Shown here: positions 1 through 7,477 of the stretch, in pieces
Numbering within the stretch: position 1 is the stretch's first letter
Layout: each line of letters opens with the position of its first letter
Assembly: GCA_014379965.1 (NCBI GenBank)
Contig: JACMKU010000185.1
Span: 1 to 34,305, forward strand
DNA from: Chitinophagaceae bacterium
Lineage (GTDB): Bacteria > Bacteroidota > Bacteroidia > Chitinophagales > Chitinophagaceae
DNA length: 34,305 nucleotides
Reading direction: 5' to 3'
Position numbers and translations under genes: made by a program
Notes under the pieces: generated by a model
What the model saw: only the letters and a program-made list of their open reading frames with translations
The model's database searches: none
Told to the model about the DNA's origin: nothing

Positions 1-373
1 CGATGATCGCCAAAGCGCGCGTCGCGACTTCCTCCGGCGCCTCGGTCAGACCCCAGCTCTTGAGCCGTTTCGCCGCGTCGCGGATCTGGTCGAGAGGGCC
101 GCCGAAGCGCTTGCGGGTTAGGCACATCTTTGTGAGATAGTTAAACCCGTCATCATACAGCACGAAGTAGTCGGGCGCCGAGATTCTTAGTGCTGGAAGA
201 ATATCTTCGGGCCCATGTGTAAACATGGTATCGAAAAATGAAACGGCGTAATCTTTTTCACGCATGACGGCCGCGGCATATAACGTTCCTATAGGCGCAT
301 AGGGCTGCCCGGTTGCCCATTGCTTCGGATCGAAGCGCAGGAAATAGGAATGCGAAAACAAAATGCTCTTCAT
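1..373 (-). CDS. B12-binding-type radical SAM protein, N-terminal part (runs off the window)
   Basis: Only the first 124 codons are present. The reading frame starts at the ATG at 371-373 (MKSILFSHSYFLRFDPKQW) and is open to the left edge. Residues 1-86 look like the N-terminal Rossmann-type B12-binding region of a radical SAM enzyme: a beta strand (SILFSHS), a PYAPIGTLYAAAV segment and a YDDGFNYLTKMCLT segment typical of this class. The catalytic cysteine cluster would lie beyond the window. It starts 5 nt after the stop of the SPASM radical SAM gene and is the last visible gene of a six-gene minus-strand run. From about residue 87 (base 116 and lower) the DNA becomes very GC-rich and the protein reads like another organism's, so the last ~38 residues may not belong to this gene. 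The family is fairly sure; the substrate is unknown. Confidence 0.6.
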   Translation of the reverse strand, partial: MKSILFSHSYFLRFDPKQWATGQPYAPIGTLYAAAVMREKDYAVSFFDTMFTHGPEDILPALRISAPDYFVLYDDGFNYLTKMCLTRKRFGGPLDQIRDAAKRLKSWGLTEAPEEVATRALAII

Positions 374-378
374 GCCAA

Positions 379-1422
379 TCAATTCAGTTTGGTGCCAGGT
401 GAAAGATGCAGGTAACAGACACATTTCTTACACGTATCATTATTATCCATATCCAGTTCCTTCCGGAAGCGGATATTCACTTCATTGTTTAAAATCGAAG
501 AAAGTGGCTGGTCCCTGATATTGCCCATCGGTGGATGGAAGAAGCACGGTCTTACCGAGCCATCTGCCTCCACCACCGTTGACACCCAGGGAGCATTACA
601 CTTTTTATATGGAAATGGAATAAGGTTATAGCAGGCCGCGTAGTACTTATAAATATTGCGCAGCTTCTCGGCCGACTCGGCAATGAAGTTTGGAAACCTG
701 CGACTCATGCTAATTACTCTCTCGGTGATCTCGCGCAGCTCGTCGAGTTCCCTCTCGCCAGGCAAAATCTCATGTTGTCGCGCATCGCTCCATAATACTT
801 CGCGGTTGAAAGCGTGGCTACTCACGTCGGCGGGCAGGAAGCTGATGCGATCAAGTCCGATCGTCCTCGCAGCATCAACTATGTCCGGCCACTGCCGAAA
901 GTTTAATCGATGAATGACCGTTCTCGCGCTAATCCCAAATTGGGAATTCATCGACTTGATTTCCTGTACTCCTTCTTCCAGTTGCCTGAAGGCGCCAGGA
1001 ATATTCCTGATACGGTCATGCAGCTCCTCATTACCATCAAGTGAAACGATAATATCGTTCACGTGAGTCACGAGTTGGGCGGCATTCTTCTTAAGAGAAA
1101 GTCCCGTCGATAAGAGTGAAACTTTGATATTATTATCAGTCATCAACTCGCAAAACCGGAAGAAATTTCGGTGAAGGAGCGCCTCACCGCCGGACATTAG
1201 TACTTGCCGCGTGCCAAGGCTCTTCAAAGAGATAAGCAGGTCATGAATATCCTCCTCAGTGAGTTGTTTGAGGTTCCTATTGTCTTTCCATATGTCACAC
1301 ATCACGCAACGGCAATTGCATGCGCTATGCGGCATCAGTATCACGATAGGCAATGTTCGTATGACATCCGTCCGCAATGTGCGAATTCGTTGATAGGTTT
1401 CATATAGTGACTGGCTGAACAT
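379..1422 (-). CDS. Radical SAM protein with SPASM-type C-terminal cluster
   Basis: A 347-residue protein. The radical SAM motif CxxxCxxC is C35, C39 and C42 (SACNCRCVMCDIW) and would hold the 4Fe-4S cluster that cleaves S-adenosylmethionine. It is followed by the usual MSGGEALL segment (GGE motif) near residue 77 and a strand with IIVSLDG. The C-terminal 70 residues carry further cysteines (CNAPW, VRPCFF, DTCKKCVC), the pattern of a SPASM/Twitch extension that binds an auxiliary cluster. SPASM enzymes modify peptides, proteins or small molecules; nothing here tells which. The ATG at 1420-1422 follows directly on the TAA of the methyltransferase gene, so the two are translationally linked. 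No precursor peptide gene is visible next to it. Confidence 0.85.
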   Translation of the reverse strand: MFSQSLYETYQRIRTLRTDVIRTLPIVILMPHSACNCRCVMCDIWKDNRNLKQLTEEDIHDLLISLKSLGTRQVLMSGGEALLHRNFFRFCELMTDNNIKVSLLSTGLSLKKNAAQLVTHVNDIIVSLDGNEELHDRIRNIPGAFRQLEEGVQEIKSMNSQFGISARTVIHRLNFRQWPDIVDAARTIGLDRISFLPADVSSHAFNREVLWSDARQHEILPGERELDELREITERVISMSRRFPNFIAESAEKLRNIYKYYAACYNLIPFPYKKCNAPWVSTVVEADGSVRPCFFHPPMGNIRDQPLSSILNNEVNIRFRKELDMDNNDTCKKCVCYLHLSPGTKLN

Positions 1423-2160
1423 TTAACGAGTCGAAGCTGGAATACATATCCAGTGAAAAGGATGTTTATTTCTCAGGAACCTGTTGAACAGGCTATTCGG
1501 ATCATATAGGATCGAAGCACGATGACGATCCAGGTCTTCAAGGCTATGATGGAAATAATAATTGGCCATCTCCGGCATTCCCGCGGCCTGGTAATAGAGC
1601 AGTGACCGCTGACGAGCCGCGCTAATATCTGCCAGCGAATAAAAATGGGAATCGATGATATGTATTTCTCCATTAGGCTTCAGTAGTCGAAGCGCAGTGT
1701 GAATTGTCTCAGTAATCGATGGGAAGTATTGGATGGAGGCGGCGAACACGACCACGTCGAATTGCATTTCCTCGAACAGATCGGGACCGGCCTCGCCATA
1801 GATGAAATGAAGGTTAGTGGTTTCCTGGAATACCCTCGCCGCCTGTTGGACCTCCGTGAAATTGATATCGGTGCCGATGACTCTCGTTCCGGGGATCCCT
1901 GTAAGTCGATGAGCCAGCCAGCCATTGCCACAACCAATTTCGAGGATGACCAGGGGCCGTTCTTTTCTCTCCAGGTGAGCGGCTAGTTTTTCAAACGATT
2001 GTTTCCTTAGCCTCCATTCCTGCGCATACGGATGCTGGGATCCTACTTCAGGTAGCAAACTCACTTCCTCATCTGAATATATTCTCCCTTCTTTCTGGCG
2101 CAGCTGAATATACAATTGCTCGAAGTCTTGAGGGATGATATGTTTCGCCGACGTACTCAA
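1423..2160 (-). CDS. Class I SAM-dependent methyltransferase
   Basis: A 245-residue protein with a Rossmann-fold methyltransferase core. Motif I is EIGCGNG at residues 74-80, the SAM-binding loop; an acidic residue follows at GTDINFTE (motif II), and VVVFAASIQYFP is the post-motif region around motif IV. An N-terminal extension of about 65 residues precedes the core. The fold is that of methyltransferases type 11/12/25, which act on small molecules, sugars or lipids; the substrate cannot be read from the sequence. The start overlaps the stop of the gene before it by 4 nt (ATGA), and the end touches the next start, so it belongs to the radical SAM operon. Confidence 0.8.
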   Translation of the reverse strand: MSTSAKHIIPQDFEQLYIQLRQKEGRIYSDEEVSLLPEVGSQHPYAQEWRLRKQSFEKLAAHLERKERPLVILEIGCGNGWLAHRLTGIPGTRVIGTDINFTEVQQAARVFQETTNLHFIYGEAGPDLFEEMQFDVVVFAASIQYFPSITETIHTALRLLKPNGEIHIIDSHFYSLADISAARQRSLLYYQAAGMPEMANYYFHHSLEDLDRHRASILYDPNSLFNRFLRNKHPFHWICIPASTR

Positions 2161-2822
2161 TTGACTGGTTCAATTTGAAAAATGAAACTTGTTTCCAGGA
2201 AGTTCTTATTCGTTTGCACACATCGCGTATTGAATCCATGCATGGCTGCCAGGTTTTCGATCATCTCCAGGTCACATCCTTCAAACAACACCATCAGTAC
2301 TTCTGATTGGGAATGGACGTATTTACGCAACCCCGCGAACAAGGCCTGGAAGTATTCTCCGTTTTCTCCGCAATACCATGCGTACTCCCTGTTAGTTCCC
2401 GGATTTTTTTTATAATAAGGCGGATTGATCGCAATAATATCGAAGGACTGCGCTGGTATTTTTTCAAAGAGATTTGAGTGAATGGGAGTGAGCTTGATAT
2501 CATTTTGCAAACTGTTCTTCTCGACGAATGTGATAGCAATTGGATTGATATCTGTAGCGGTCACCTTCGCACCCTGCCTGGCCGCACACATGCCGATGAG
2601 GGCACTGCCGCAACCGAGTTCAAGAAGTTTTTTCCCTTTAAGAGGAAGCTTGCGGATATAATTGAGGAGAAGGCGAGTGCTAAAGAAGAATCCAGGATGA
2701 AAGACTTCGGGTGGAATTTCCAGTCGAATATCTTCATGCCGGTACACCCTTGTCTTTGTGAGGTACCTCACCAGCAAAGGCTTATAGGTATGTTCGACGA
2801 TATGACGAATGGCCGTCTTCAT
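2157..2822 (-). CDS. HemK/RlmG-type SAM-dependent methyltransferase
   Basis: A 221-residue methyltransferase. Motif I is LELGCGSALIG (residues 67-77), motif II is TDINP (90-94), and NPPY at 133-136 is the catalytic motif of the N-methyltransferase group that acts on planar nitrogens (PrmC/HemK, RlmG and many small-molecule enzymes). It is shorter than PrmC and lacks its N-terminal helical domain. The gene begins 3 nt after the stop of the B12 radical SAM gene and overlaps the next methyltransferase by 4 nt. Its place between radical SAM genes suggests a biosynthetic role rather than release factor methylation; that is inference. Confidence 0.75.
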   Translation of the reverse strand: MKTAIRHIVEHTYKPLLVRYLTKTRVYRHEDIRLEIPPEVFHPGFFFSTRLLLNYIRKLPLKGKKLLELGCGSALIGMCAARQGAKVTATDINPIAITFVEKNSLQNDIKLTPIHSNLFEKIPAQSFDIIAINPPYYKKNPGTNREYAWYCGENGEYFQALFAGLRKYVHSQSEVLMVLFEGCDLEMIENLAAMHGFNTRCVQTNKNFLETSFIFQIEPVN

Positions 2823-2825
2823 GTG

Positions 2826-4325
2826 TTAGAATCCTTCTAGTTCTGGTTGACGGTATTTCCACAATACCTGCAATGCTTTCAGTTCATATGGCTTGCGATA
2901 GATGCCGGTCTTGTAACGCACAGCCGCGAAGCTGCGAAGTATCGTTCTCTTTAAACCAGTCAGCCGGAAATCGGAAACCGTAGGATAGTATCCATTCAGT
3001 ACCGTTTCGAAGTCCTTTATCTTGTTGATCATTTCCGGTGTGAGCCACGGCGTGAGGGGGTTCTTACGAAGGTCGAAGCTCTCCCATTGGGGGTTGATCC
3101 AATCTTCCAGTTTTTCAGGGAAATGAAAACCACTTGCAAGCACTTTCTGGTACATGTCGCTACCCTCTGTAGGCACAGGGCTGTATACGTAGATGATGAT
3201 CTCGGTCTTCGGGTTGATCTGTTTTATCTCTTTTATGAAAGCAATATCCTGGTCAATTTGCTTCATCACCTGGGAAGGGGAGTCGGCAGGCGTGCCAAGC
3301 ACGAACGAATATTCAGGTATGATATCGAACTTCGCCATTCGCGCCGCAAAGCTTCGAATGCCCGCAGCGGATTGAGTTCCTCCCTTATCCATTTTTTTCA
3401 GTATCTCATCATTTCCCGTCTCAGCCCCGAAGAAGATCATCTTGCAACCGCTTTCCCTCATCAAAGCCAGGGAGGCATCGGAGTATTTATCGATCGTATC
3501 TATTCGGCCCTCGCCCCACCAGATCATTTTATGTGGACGTATCAGTCTCGCGAACTCGGTCGTCCGTTTCTCTGATACGAAGAAATTATTATCGTGAAAC
3601 TCTATCGCGTTTCCTCCATACTTCTCCCGGAGGTAATTTATATCCTTGTAAATAAGCGATGCCGATTTCCCTTTCCATCGCGCATTGTAGATGGGCACGA
3701 CTGCACAGAAAGAGCATTTGAAAGGACATCCCATGCTGGAGTGATAGGCGATCGTGCGGGTACCGAGATAGGTCTTTCCCAGGTATCTCCGCAACGGATA
3801 GAATGAGTTTAGGCGCTCATAGGGAAGTTCGGGAAGCGTATCGGGATCATACAATTCATCCTTCGCCGTCTTCAGGATTTCGTCGCCCGACCTGTAGATG
3901 AGATTTGGAATTAATTCAACTGGAGTCTTGTTCACCACGGCATTCAGAAGTGCAGGGAAAGCACGCTCGCCGGGTCCGTTGATCACGAAGTCGACGAAGC
4001 CGGACTGCAATACAACCTTCGATTGGTTTGAAGGAAAGTAACCACCCCAGACAATGGTTATTGTAGGGAAGAATTCCCGGATCTTCTTCGACACCGGAAT
4101 GGCCTGCTTTAATTGTGGGCCCGGCATCGATGTAATGCCAACGAAACGAAACCCTCCATTTCCAAGATGGCGGAGTATTTTTTCCCAGGGATCTGTTTCC
4201 AGGTTGCCATCTACGATCACGTAGTCGAACTGGCCTTCGATTGAAGAGGCGATACTGAGAATAGAGTTGGGAATTCTCGGCTTGTAATTCGCACTGCGTG
4301 GATTAAATAGTAGTACCCGGTTCAT
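2826..4325 (-). CDS. B12-binding domain radical SAM protein
   Basis: A 499-residue protein. Residues 1-130 form an N-terminal Rossmann domain of the cobalamin-binding type (FNPRSANYKPRIP, VGITSMPG, IVWGGYFPS), without a clear DxHxxG cobalt ligand motif, as in many members. The radical SAM core follows, with CxxxCxxC at C200, C204 and C207 (SSMGCPFKCSFC), a WWGEGRID segment and a FFGAETGND segment. B12 radical SAM enzymes methylate unactivated carbon or phosphorus, or rearrange or cyclise substrates, in lipid and natural product pathways. The C-terminal ~110 residues are basic and of unknown role. The gap to the gene upstream is 41 nt and to the gene downstream 3 nt. Confidence 0.87.
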   Translation of the reverse strand: MNRVLLFNPRSANYKPRIPNSILSIASSIEGQFDYVIVDGNLETDPWEKILRHLGNGGFRFVGITSMPGPQLKQAIPVSKKIREFFPTITIVWGGYFPSNQSKVVLQSGFVDFVINGPGERAFPALLNAVVNKTPVELIPNLIYRSGDEILKTAKDELYDPDTLPELPYERLNSFYPLRRYLGKTYLGTRTIAYHSSMGCPFKCSFCAVVPIYNARWKGKSASLIYKDINYLREKYGGNAIEFHDNNFFVSEKRTTEFARLIRPHKMIWWGEGRIDTIDKYSDASLALMRESGCKMIFFGAETGNDEILKKMDKGGTQSAAGIRSFAARMAKFDIIPEYSFVLGTPADSPSQVMKQIDQDIAFIKEIKQINPKTEIIIYVYSPVPTEGSDMYQKVLASGFHFPEKLEDWINPQWESFDLRKNPLTPWLTPEMINKIKDFETVLNGYYPTVSDFRLTGLKRTILRSFAAVRYKTGIYRKPYELKALQVLWKYRQPELEGF

Positions 4326-4366
4326 GTCCCGATCAATGGCTTAAATGGTCCGGTTTTATAATCGCA

Positions 4367-5344
4367 TTATCGCAGTAAATAGTTGCCCGACAATCCGTTA
4401 TTATGCCTCCAGGTTGCGTACACATTATGCACATGAGCTAAGGTAGCCGGATGGCTGGCGAGCGCCCTTTCGGACACGATCCTATAAAACAGGAGTTTAT
4501 GGATTCCATGGTCAAATGCTTCCAGTACTTCCAGTTCGTGGTAATGCATGGCATTGTCGGGAATGGGGAGGCCAAAGTCTGCTGAATTCGACTTTCCGAA
4601 AGGGAATTGATCGCGGGACTTTAGCGGTTGCATGTGATTCCTGCCAAGACTATACACCATCCTAAAGGCAGAAGCATCCACCTGGCAGACCAGGATCTTA
4701 CCGGAGTTGACTACCTGCTGACAGGCGAGTCCTCCATGACGGAGCGAACTTATATAGTACCCGGCGCCCGTCTTCCCGTGAAGATCGGTGGGAAACAGGT
4801 TAAATAATCCGTCTTGTCCCACCGTCACCAGGGAAATGGTCCGGGGAACGGAGTATGCGATTTGTACCTGTTTGTAAAGATTGTCGTGAAGGAAGACATT
4901 GCCGGAAGCCTTGTTATATAAACGGTTCTTTAAACCGATCATGCGTTGGTGAAATGCGGGCAGCAGCCTGTGCTCTCCATGAATGCCTTCGTAGTAGGAG
5001 AAAACCTTATCAGGCGTTTCGTATGTCCTGATCCGGTTCAGTGATAGCTTCGCGATAGCACCCTTTTCATCGATATTGTCGTTTGATTTCAGCCGGCGTT
5101 CGCTGAAGATGACTTGTGCCTTGATTCGATCCTCGCCACCTTCGGCATGAGCGAACCACAAAACAAATACTAATGGACTGTATCCCGCAAAAACATGGGA
5201 ATCGGTAATATCTTTAAGTATGCGTTGGCCGCGGACGAGATAGACCCGTAGCGTAGGTTCGAATGTTTCCCTTGCGAGGCAAAGATATTCCTGGGGATAG
5301 TGCAAGCCATCGAATGATGTCAGGATCCGTTGTAACAGCCGCAT
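4367..5344 (-). CDS. Unknown protein with a flavin-reductase-like (split-barrel) C-terminal half
   Basis: About 325 residues. I chose the ATG at 5342-5344 (MRLLQRILTSFDG) because a 16-residue longer version would run into the start of the divergent plus-strand gene at 5376. The C-terminal half reads like a flavin reductase/FMN-binding split barrel: SLVTVGQDGLFNLFP, then GYYISSLRHGG, then a HYHELEVLEAFDHGIHKLLF segment, which matches the order 'valid substrate strand, binding loop, cysteine/glutamate strand, shared barrel strand'. The N-terminal 150 residues are not recognised. It is the first gene of the radical SAM operon, where a flavoprotein could act as a redox partner; that is inference. 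The family call is moderate. Confidence 0.5.
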   Translation of the reverse strand: MRLLQRILTSFDGLHYPQEYLCLARETFEPTLRVYLVRGQRILKDITDSHVFAGYSPLVFVLWFAHAEGGEDRIKAQVIFSERRLKSNDNIDEKGAIAKLSLNRIRTYETPDKVFSYYEGIHGEHRLLPAFHQRMIGLKNRLYNKASGNVFLHDNLYKQVQIAYSVPRTISLVTVGQDGLFNLFPTDLHGKTGAGYYISSLRHGGLACQQVVNSGKILVCQVDASAFRMVYSLGRNHMQPLKSRDQFPFGKSNSADFGLPIPDNAMHYHELEVLEAFDHGIHKLLFYRIVSERALASHPATLAHVHNVYATWRHNNGLSGNYLLR

Positions 5345-5375
5345 GTTTAAAGCTAAGAAAAAATAATTCCCGGAG

Positions 5376-6473
5376 ATGATCATTGTCAGCACCAGTTATG
5401 TCAGCACGCCGGGTTTCAATGATCCTGTTCGCTGGCTCAACCGTATTTCCTTCTATACCGGAATACTGGAAAAACTCGCCGAAAGACATACCGTGCACAG
5501 CATAGAGCAGATTAATTACACTGGTAAATTGGAACGAGGAAAGGTTACTTATCATTTTTTCGATCCGGAAAAGCGGCAGAGGTACGTACCCACCACTCTT
5601 CATCACTATATAAAAAAACTTCAACCCGATGTGGTGCTCGTTAACGGATTGATGTTTCCTTTCCAGGTGATGCAGCTAAGATGGACGCTTGGATCACGTG
5701 CGAAGATCTTCCTGCTGCACCGGGCGGAGAAGCCAACTGCCGGAAAGCGCAAGTGGCTTCAACAAAAAGCTGACCGGTACGTTGATGCTTATCTTTTCGC
5801 TTCGGATGAGATTGGTAAGGAATGGGTGAGAAGCGGGATCATTCGTGATGAATTGAAGATCGTCGAGGCGATTGATGCATCATCTTCTTTCTTTCCTACG
5901 CCAAGGTCAGAGAAGGCGGGCGATATGGCAATCGTAGGACATCCCGTATTCATTTGGGTCGGCCGATTGGATGAGAATAAGGACCCGGTTACCGTAGTTA
6001 AGACTTTTCTCCAATTCGTCAGTCGTGAACCAGGTGCGACCTTATACATGATCTACCAGGATGAATTCTTACTATCGCAATTGCAGGGAATCGTGACGCA
6101 ATCCAATGCACCCGGGTCAGTAAAGTTCATAGGTGCGGTACCACATACGCAACTCCAGGAATGGTACAATGCGTCGGATTTTGTCTTCTCAGGTTCGCAC
6201 TACGAGGGAAGCGGTATCGGTGTATGTGAGGCAATGTCTTGCGGATGCATACCAATCGTGACGAACATTCCATCCTTCCGGAGAATGACAGGACCGGGCC
6301 AATGCGGGTTGCTGTTTGAGCCAGGAGATCAAGCGGACCTGTTAAGAGTATTGATGGAGACGAAGACTATGAACCTTGCTAAAGAAAGGTTGCGAACGAT
6401 ACAACAGTTCCGGGACGAATTATCATTCGATGCTATTGGCAGGAAGATAGAAAATTTGCTTTGTAAGAAATAA
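5376..6473 (+). CDS. Glycosyltransferase, GT4 type (GT-B fold)
   Basis: A 365-residue protein with the two-domain layout of GT4 enzymes. The C-terminal donor-binding domain begins near residue 190 with FIWVGRLDENKDP and carries SGSHYEGSGIGVCEAMSCG, the E-x7-E type motif that contacts the nucleotide sugar, followed by GLLFEPGD. The N-terminal acceptor half is only loosely conserved. It is transcribed away from the radical SAM operon and is followed 7 nt later by a GT2 gene, so the two form a small plus-strand unit. Probably cytoplasmic, adding a sugar to a lipid-linked glycan. Donor and acceptor cannot be told. Confidence 0.82.
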   Translation: MIIVSTSYVSTPGFNDPVRWLNRISFYTGILEKLAERHTVHSIEQINYTGKLERGKVTYHFFDPEKRQRYVPTTLHHYIKKLQPDVVLVNGLMFPFQVMQLRWTLGSRAKIFLLHRAEKPTAGKRKWLQQKADRYVDAYLFASDEIGKEWVRSGIIRDELKIVEAIDASSSFFPTPRSEKAGDMAIVGHPVFIWVGRLDENKDPVTVVKTFLQFVSREPGATLYMIYQDEFLLSQLQGIVTQSNAPGSVKFIGAVPHTQLQEWYNASDFVFSGSHYEGSGIGVCEAMSCGCIPIVTNIPSFRRMTGPGQCGLLFEPGDQADLLRVLMETKTMNLAKERLRTIQQFRDELSFDAIGRKIENLLCKK

Positions 6474-6480
6474 TCATTAG

Positions 6481-7371
6481 GTGACCAGGACAGACTCATA
6501 CCCGCTCGTCAGCATCATACTCCCTACTTACAATAGGAGCGGCTTAATCTTAGAGACTATTGAGAGTGTGATAGGACAAGACCATCGCAACTGGGAATTG
6601 CTGGTTGTAGACGATCGCTCGACGGATGATACAGAGATGCGAGTGCGATCTTTCGATGATGACCGGGTACGCTACCATAAGACGTCGAGCAGGCTAGGAG
6701 TAACCGGCACGCGTAACGAAGGGCTGCGACTTTCAAAAGGAGAGTTGATTGCGTTTATCGATTCTGATGATCTCTGGGATCCATCGAAGTTGGAGAAACA
6801 GGTGGCCGCATTGCAACGGTACCCGGGGGCTGGCTTCTCATTGACAGGGGGGTATAATTTCAGGAAAGCACGAGAGCCCTTCGAGTTTTTCTATAAACTG
6901 AAGGAGGGAGAGAGGTACGATAAATTGCTCGTTCCTTTCTTTAAATCGGAGGTGGCTGCTACAACTCCATCCCTGTTATTCCGTAGGTCATGCCTGCCGG
7001 TAACGGGAATGTTCGATGAGTCGAAATCATTCGCAGATGTTGACTTTATACTACGACTTGCCCGGAATTTTAAAGGGGTCATACTTTATGAGCCGTTGTT
7101 ATTTCGACGCGTTCATGAATCGAACATCAGCAATGCTCATTGGGAGAAGGGCTACGACGAGGGTTTGACACTCATTGAATCGCATCGTCACTTGCTACCA
7201 GGAAGTATAGTTTCGAATGCATTGTTCAAACTGCACATCAATAGGGGAGAGAAATACCTTCGGTTCGGTCATCGATCGAAGGCACTGCACGATTTCCTCA
7301 AGGCTTGGCGACGTAAACCTTTTTCGATCGTTGCGGTCAAGAAAATCGTGAAGTGCGTTCTTGCCAAGTAG
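6481..7371 (+). CDS. Glycosyltransferase family 2
   Basis: A 296-residue GT-A enzyme starting with GTG. The N-terminus has the family pattern VSIILPTYNRSG, the nucleotide-binding DDRSTDDT near residue 41, and the metal-binding DxD as FIDSDDLWDP near residue 93. A later FADVDFILRLAR segment fits the ED-type acceptor region. The C-terminus is basic (KAWRRKPFSIVAVKK), which often holds such enzymes at the membrane. It lies 7 nt behind the GT4 gene and ends against the inverted repeat that separates it from the convergent gene at 7477. Confidence 0.88.
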   Translation: MTRTDSYPLVSIILPTYNRSGLILETIESVIGQDHRNWELLVVDDRSTDDTEMRVRSFDDDRVRYHKTSSRLGVTGTRNEGLRLSKGELIAFIDSDDLWDPSKLEKQVAALQRYPGAGFSLTGGYNFRKAREPFEFFYKLKEGERYDKLLVPFFKSEVAATTPSLLFRRSCLPVTGMFDESKSFADVDFILRLARNFKGVILYEPLLFRRVHESNISNAHWEKGYDEGLTLIESHRHLLPGSIVSNALFKLHINRGEKYLRFGHRSKALHDFLKAWRRKPFSIVAVKKIVKCVLAK

Positions 7372-7477
7372 TTGCTCAGTTTATCGGTTTATTGGTTTCT
7401 TGGTTTCTCCGTGCAGCAATCCAGGCAACTAAGCATTTGAGCAACCAAGCAACCAATCAACCAAGCAACGAGGCAAC
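7371..7477. repeat. Imperfect inverted repeat of GTTTATTGG/AACCAAGC words between convergent genes
   Basis: The whole space between two convergent stop codons is one degenerate palindrome. The left arm (7371-7412) repeats the word GGTTT(A/C)TTGGTTTC; the right arm (7441-7477) repeats AACCAAGCAACCAATC. The reverse complement of the right arm aligns without gaps to the left arm, with most differences being a regular GTTG-for-GTTT change. The arms touch both stop codons. A transcript from either strand could fold into a stem of about 40 imperfect pairs with a ~28-nt loop. It probably serves as a two-way terminator; the repeat is seen, the role is inferred. Confidence 0.7.

Noticed and set aside
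3087..3575. 162-codon plus-strand open frame opposite the B12 radical SAM gene
   Set aside because: It lies wholly inside the conserved radical SAM coding sequence and has no motifs of its own.
379..5344. RiPP precursor peptide near the radical SAM genes
   Set aside because: The genes overlap or lie within 41 nt of each other, and no small frame with a leader-core pattern is visible between them.
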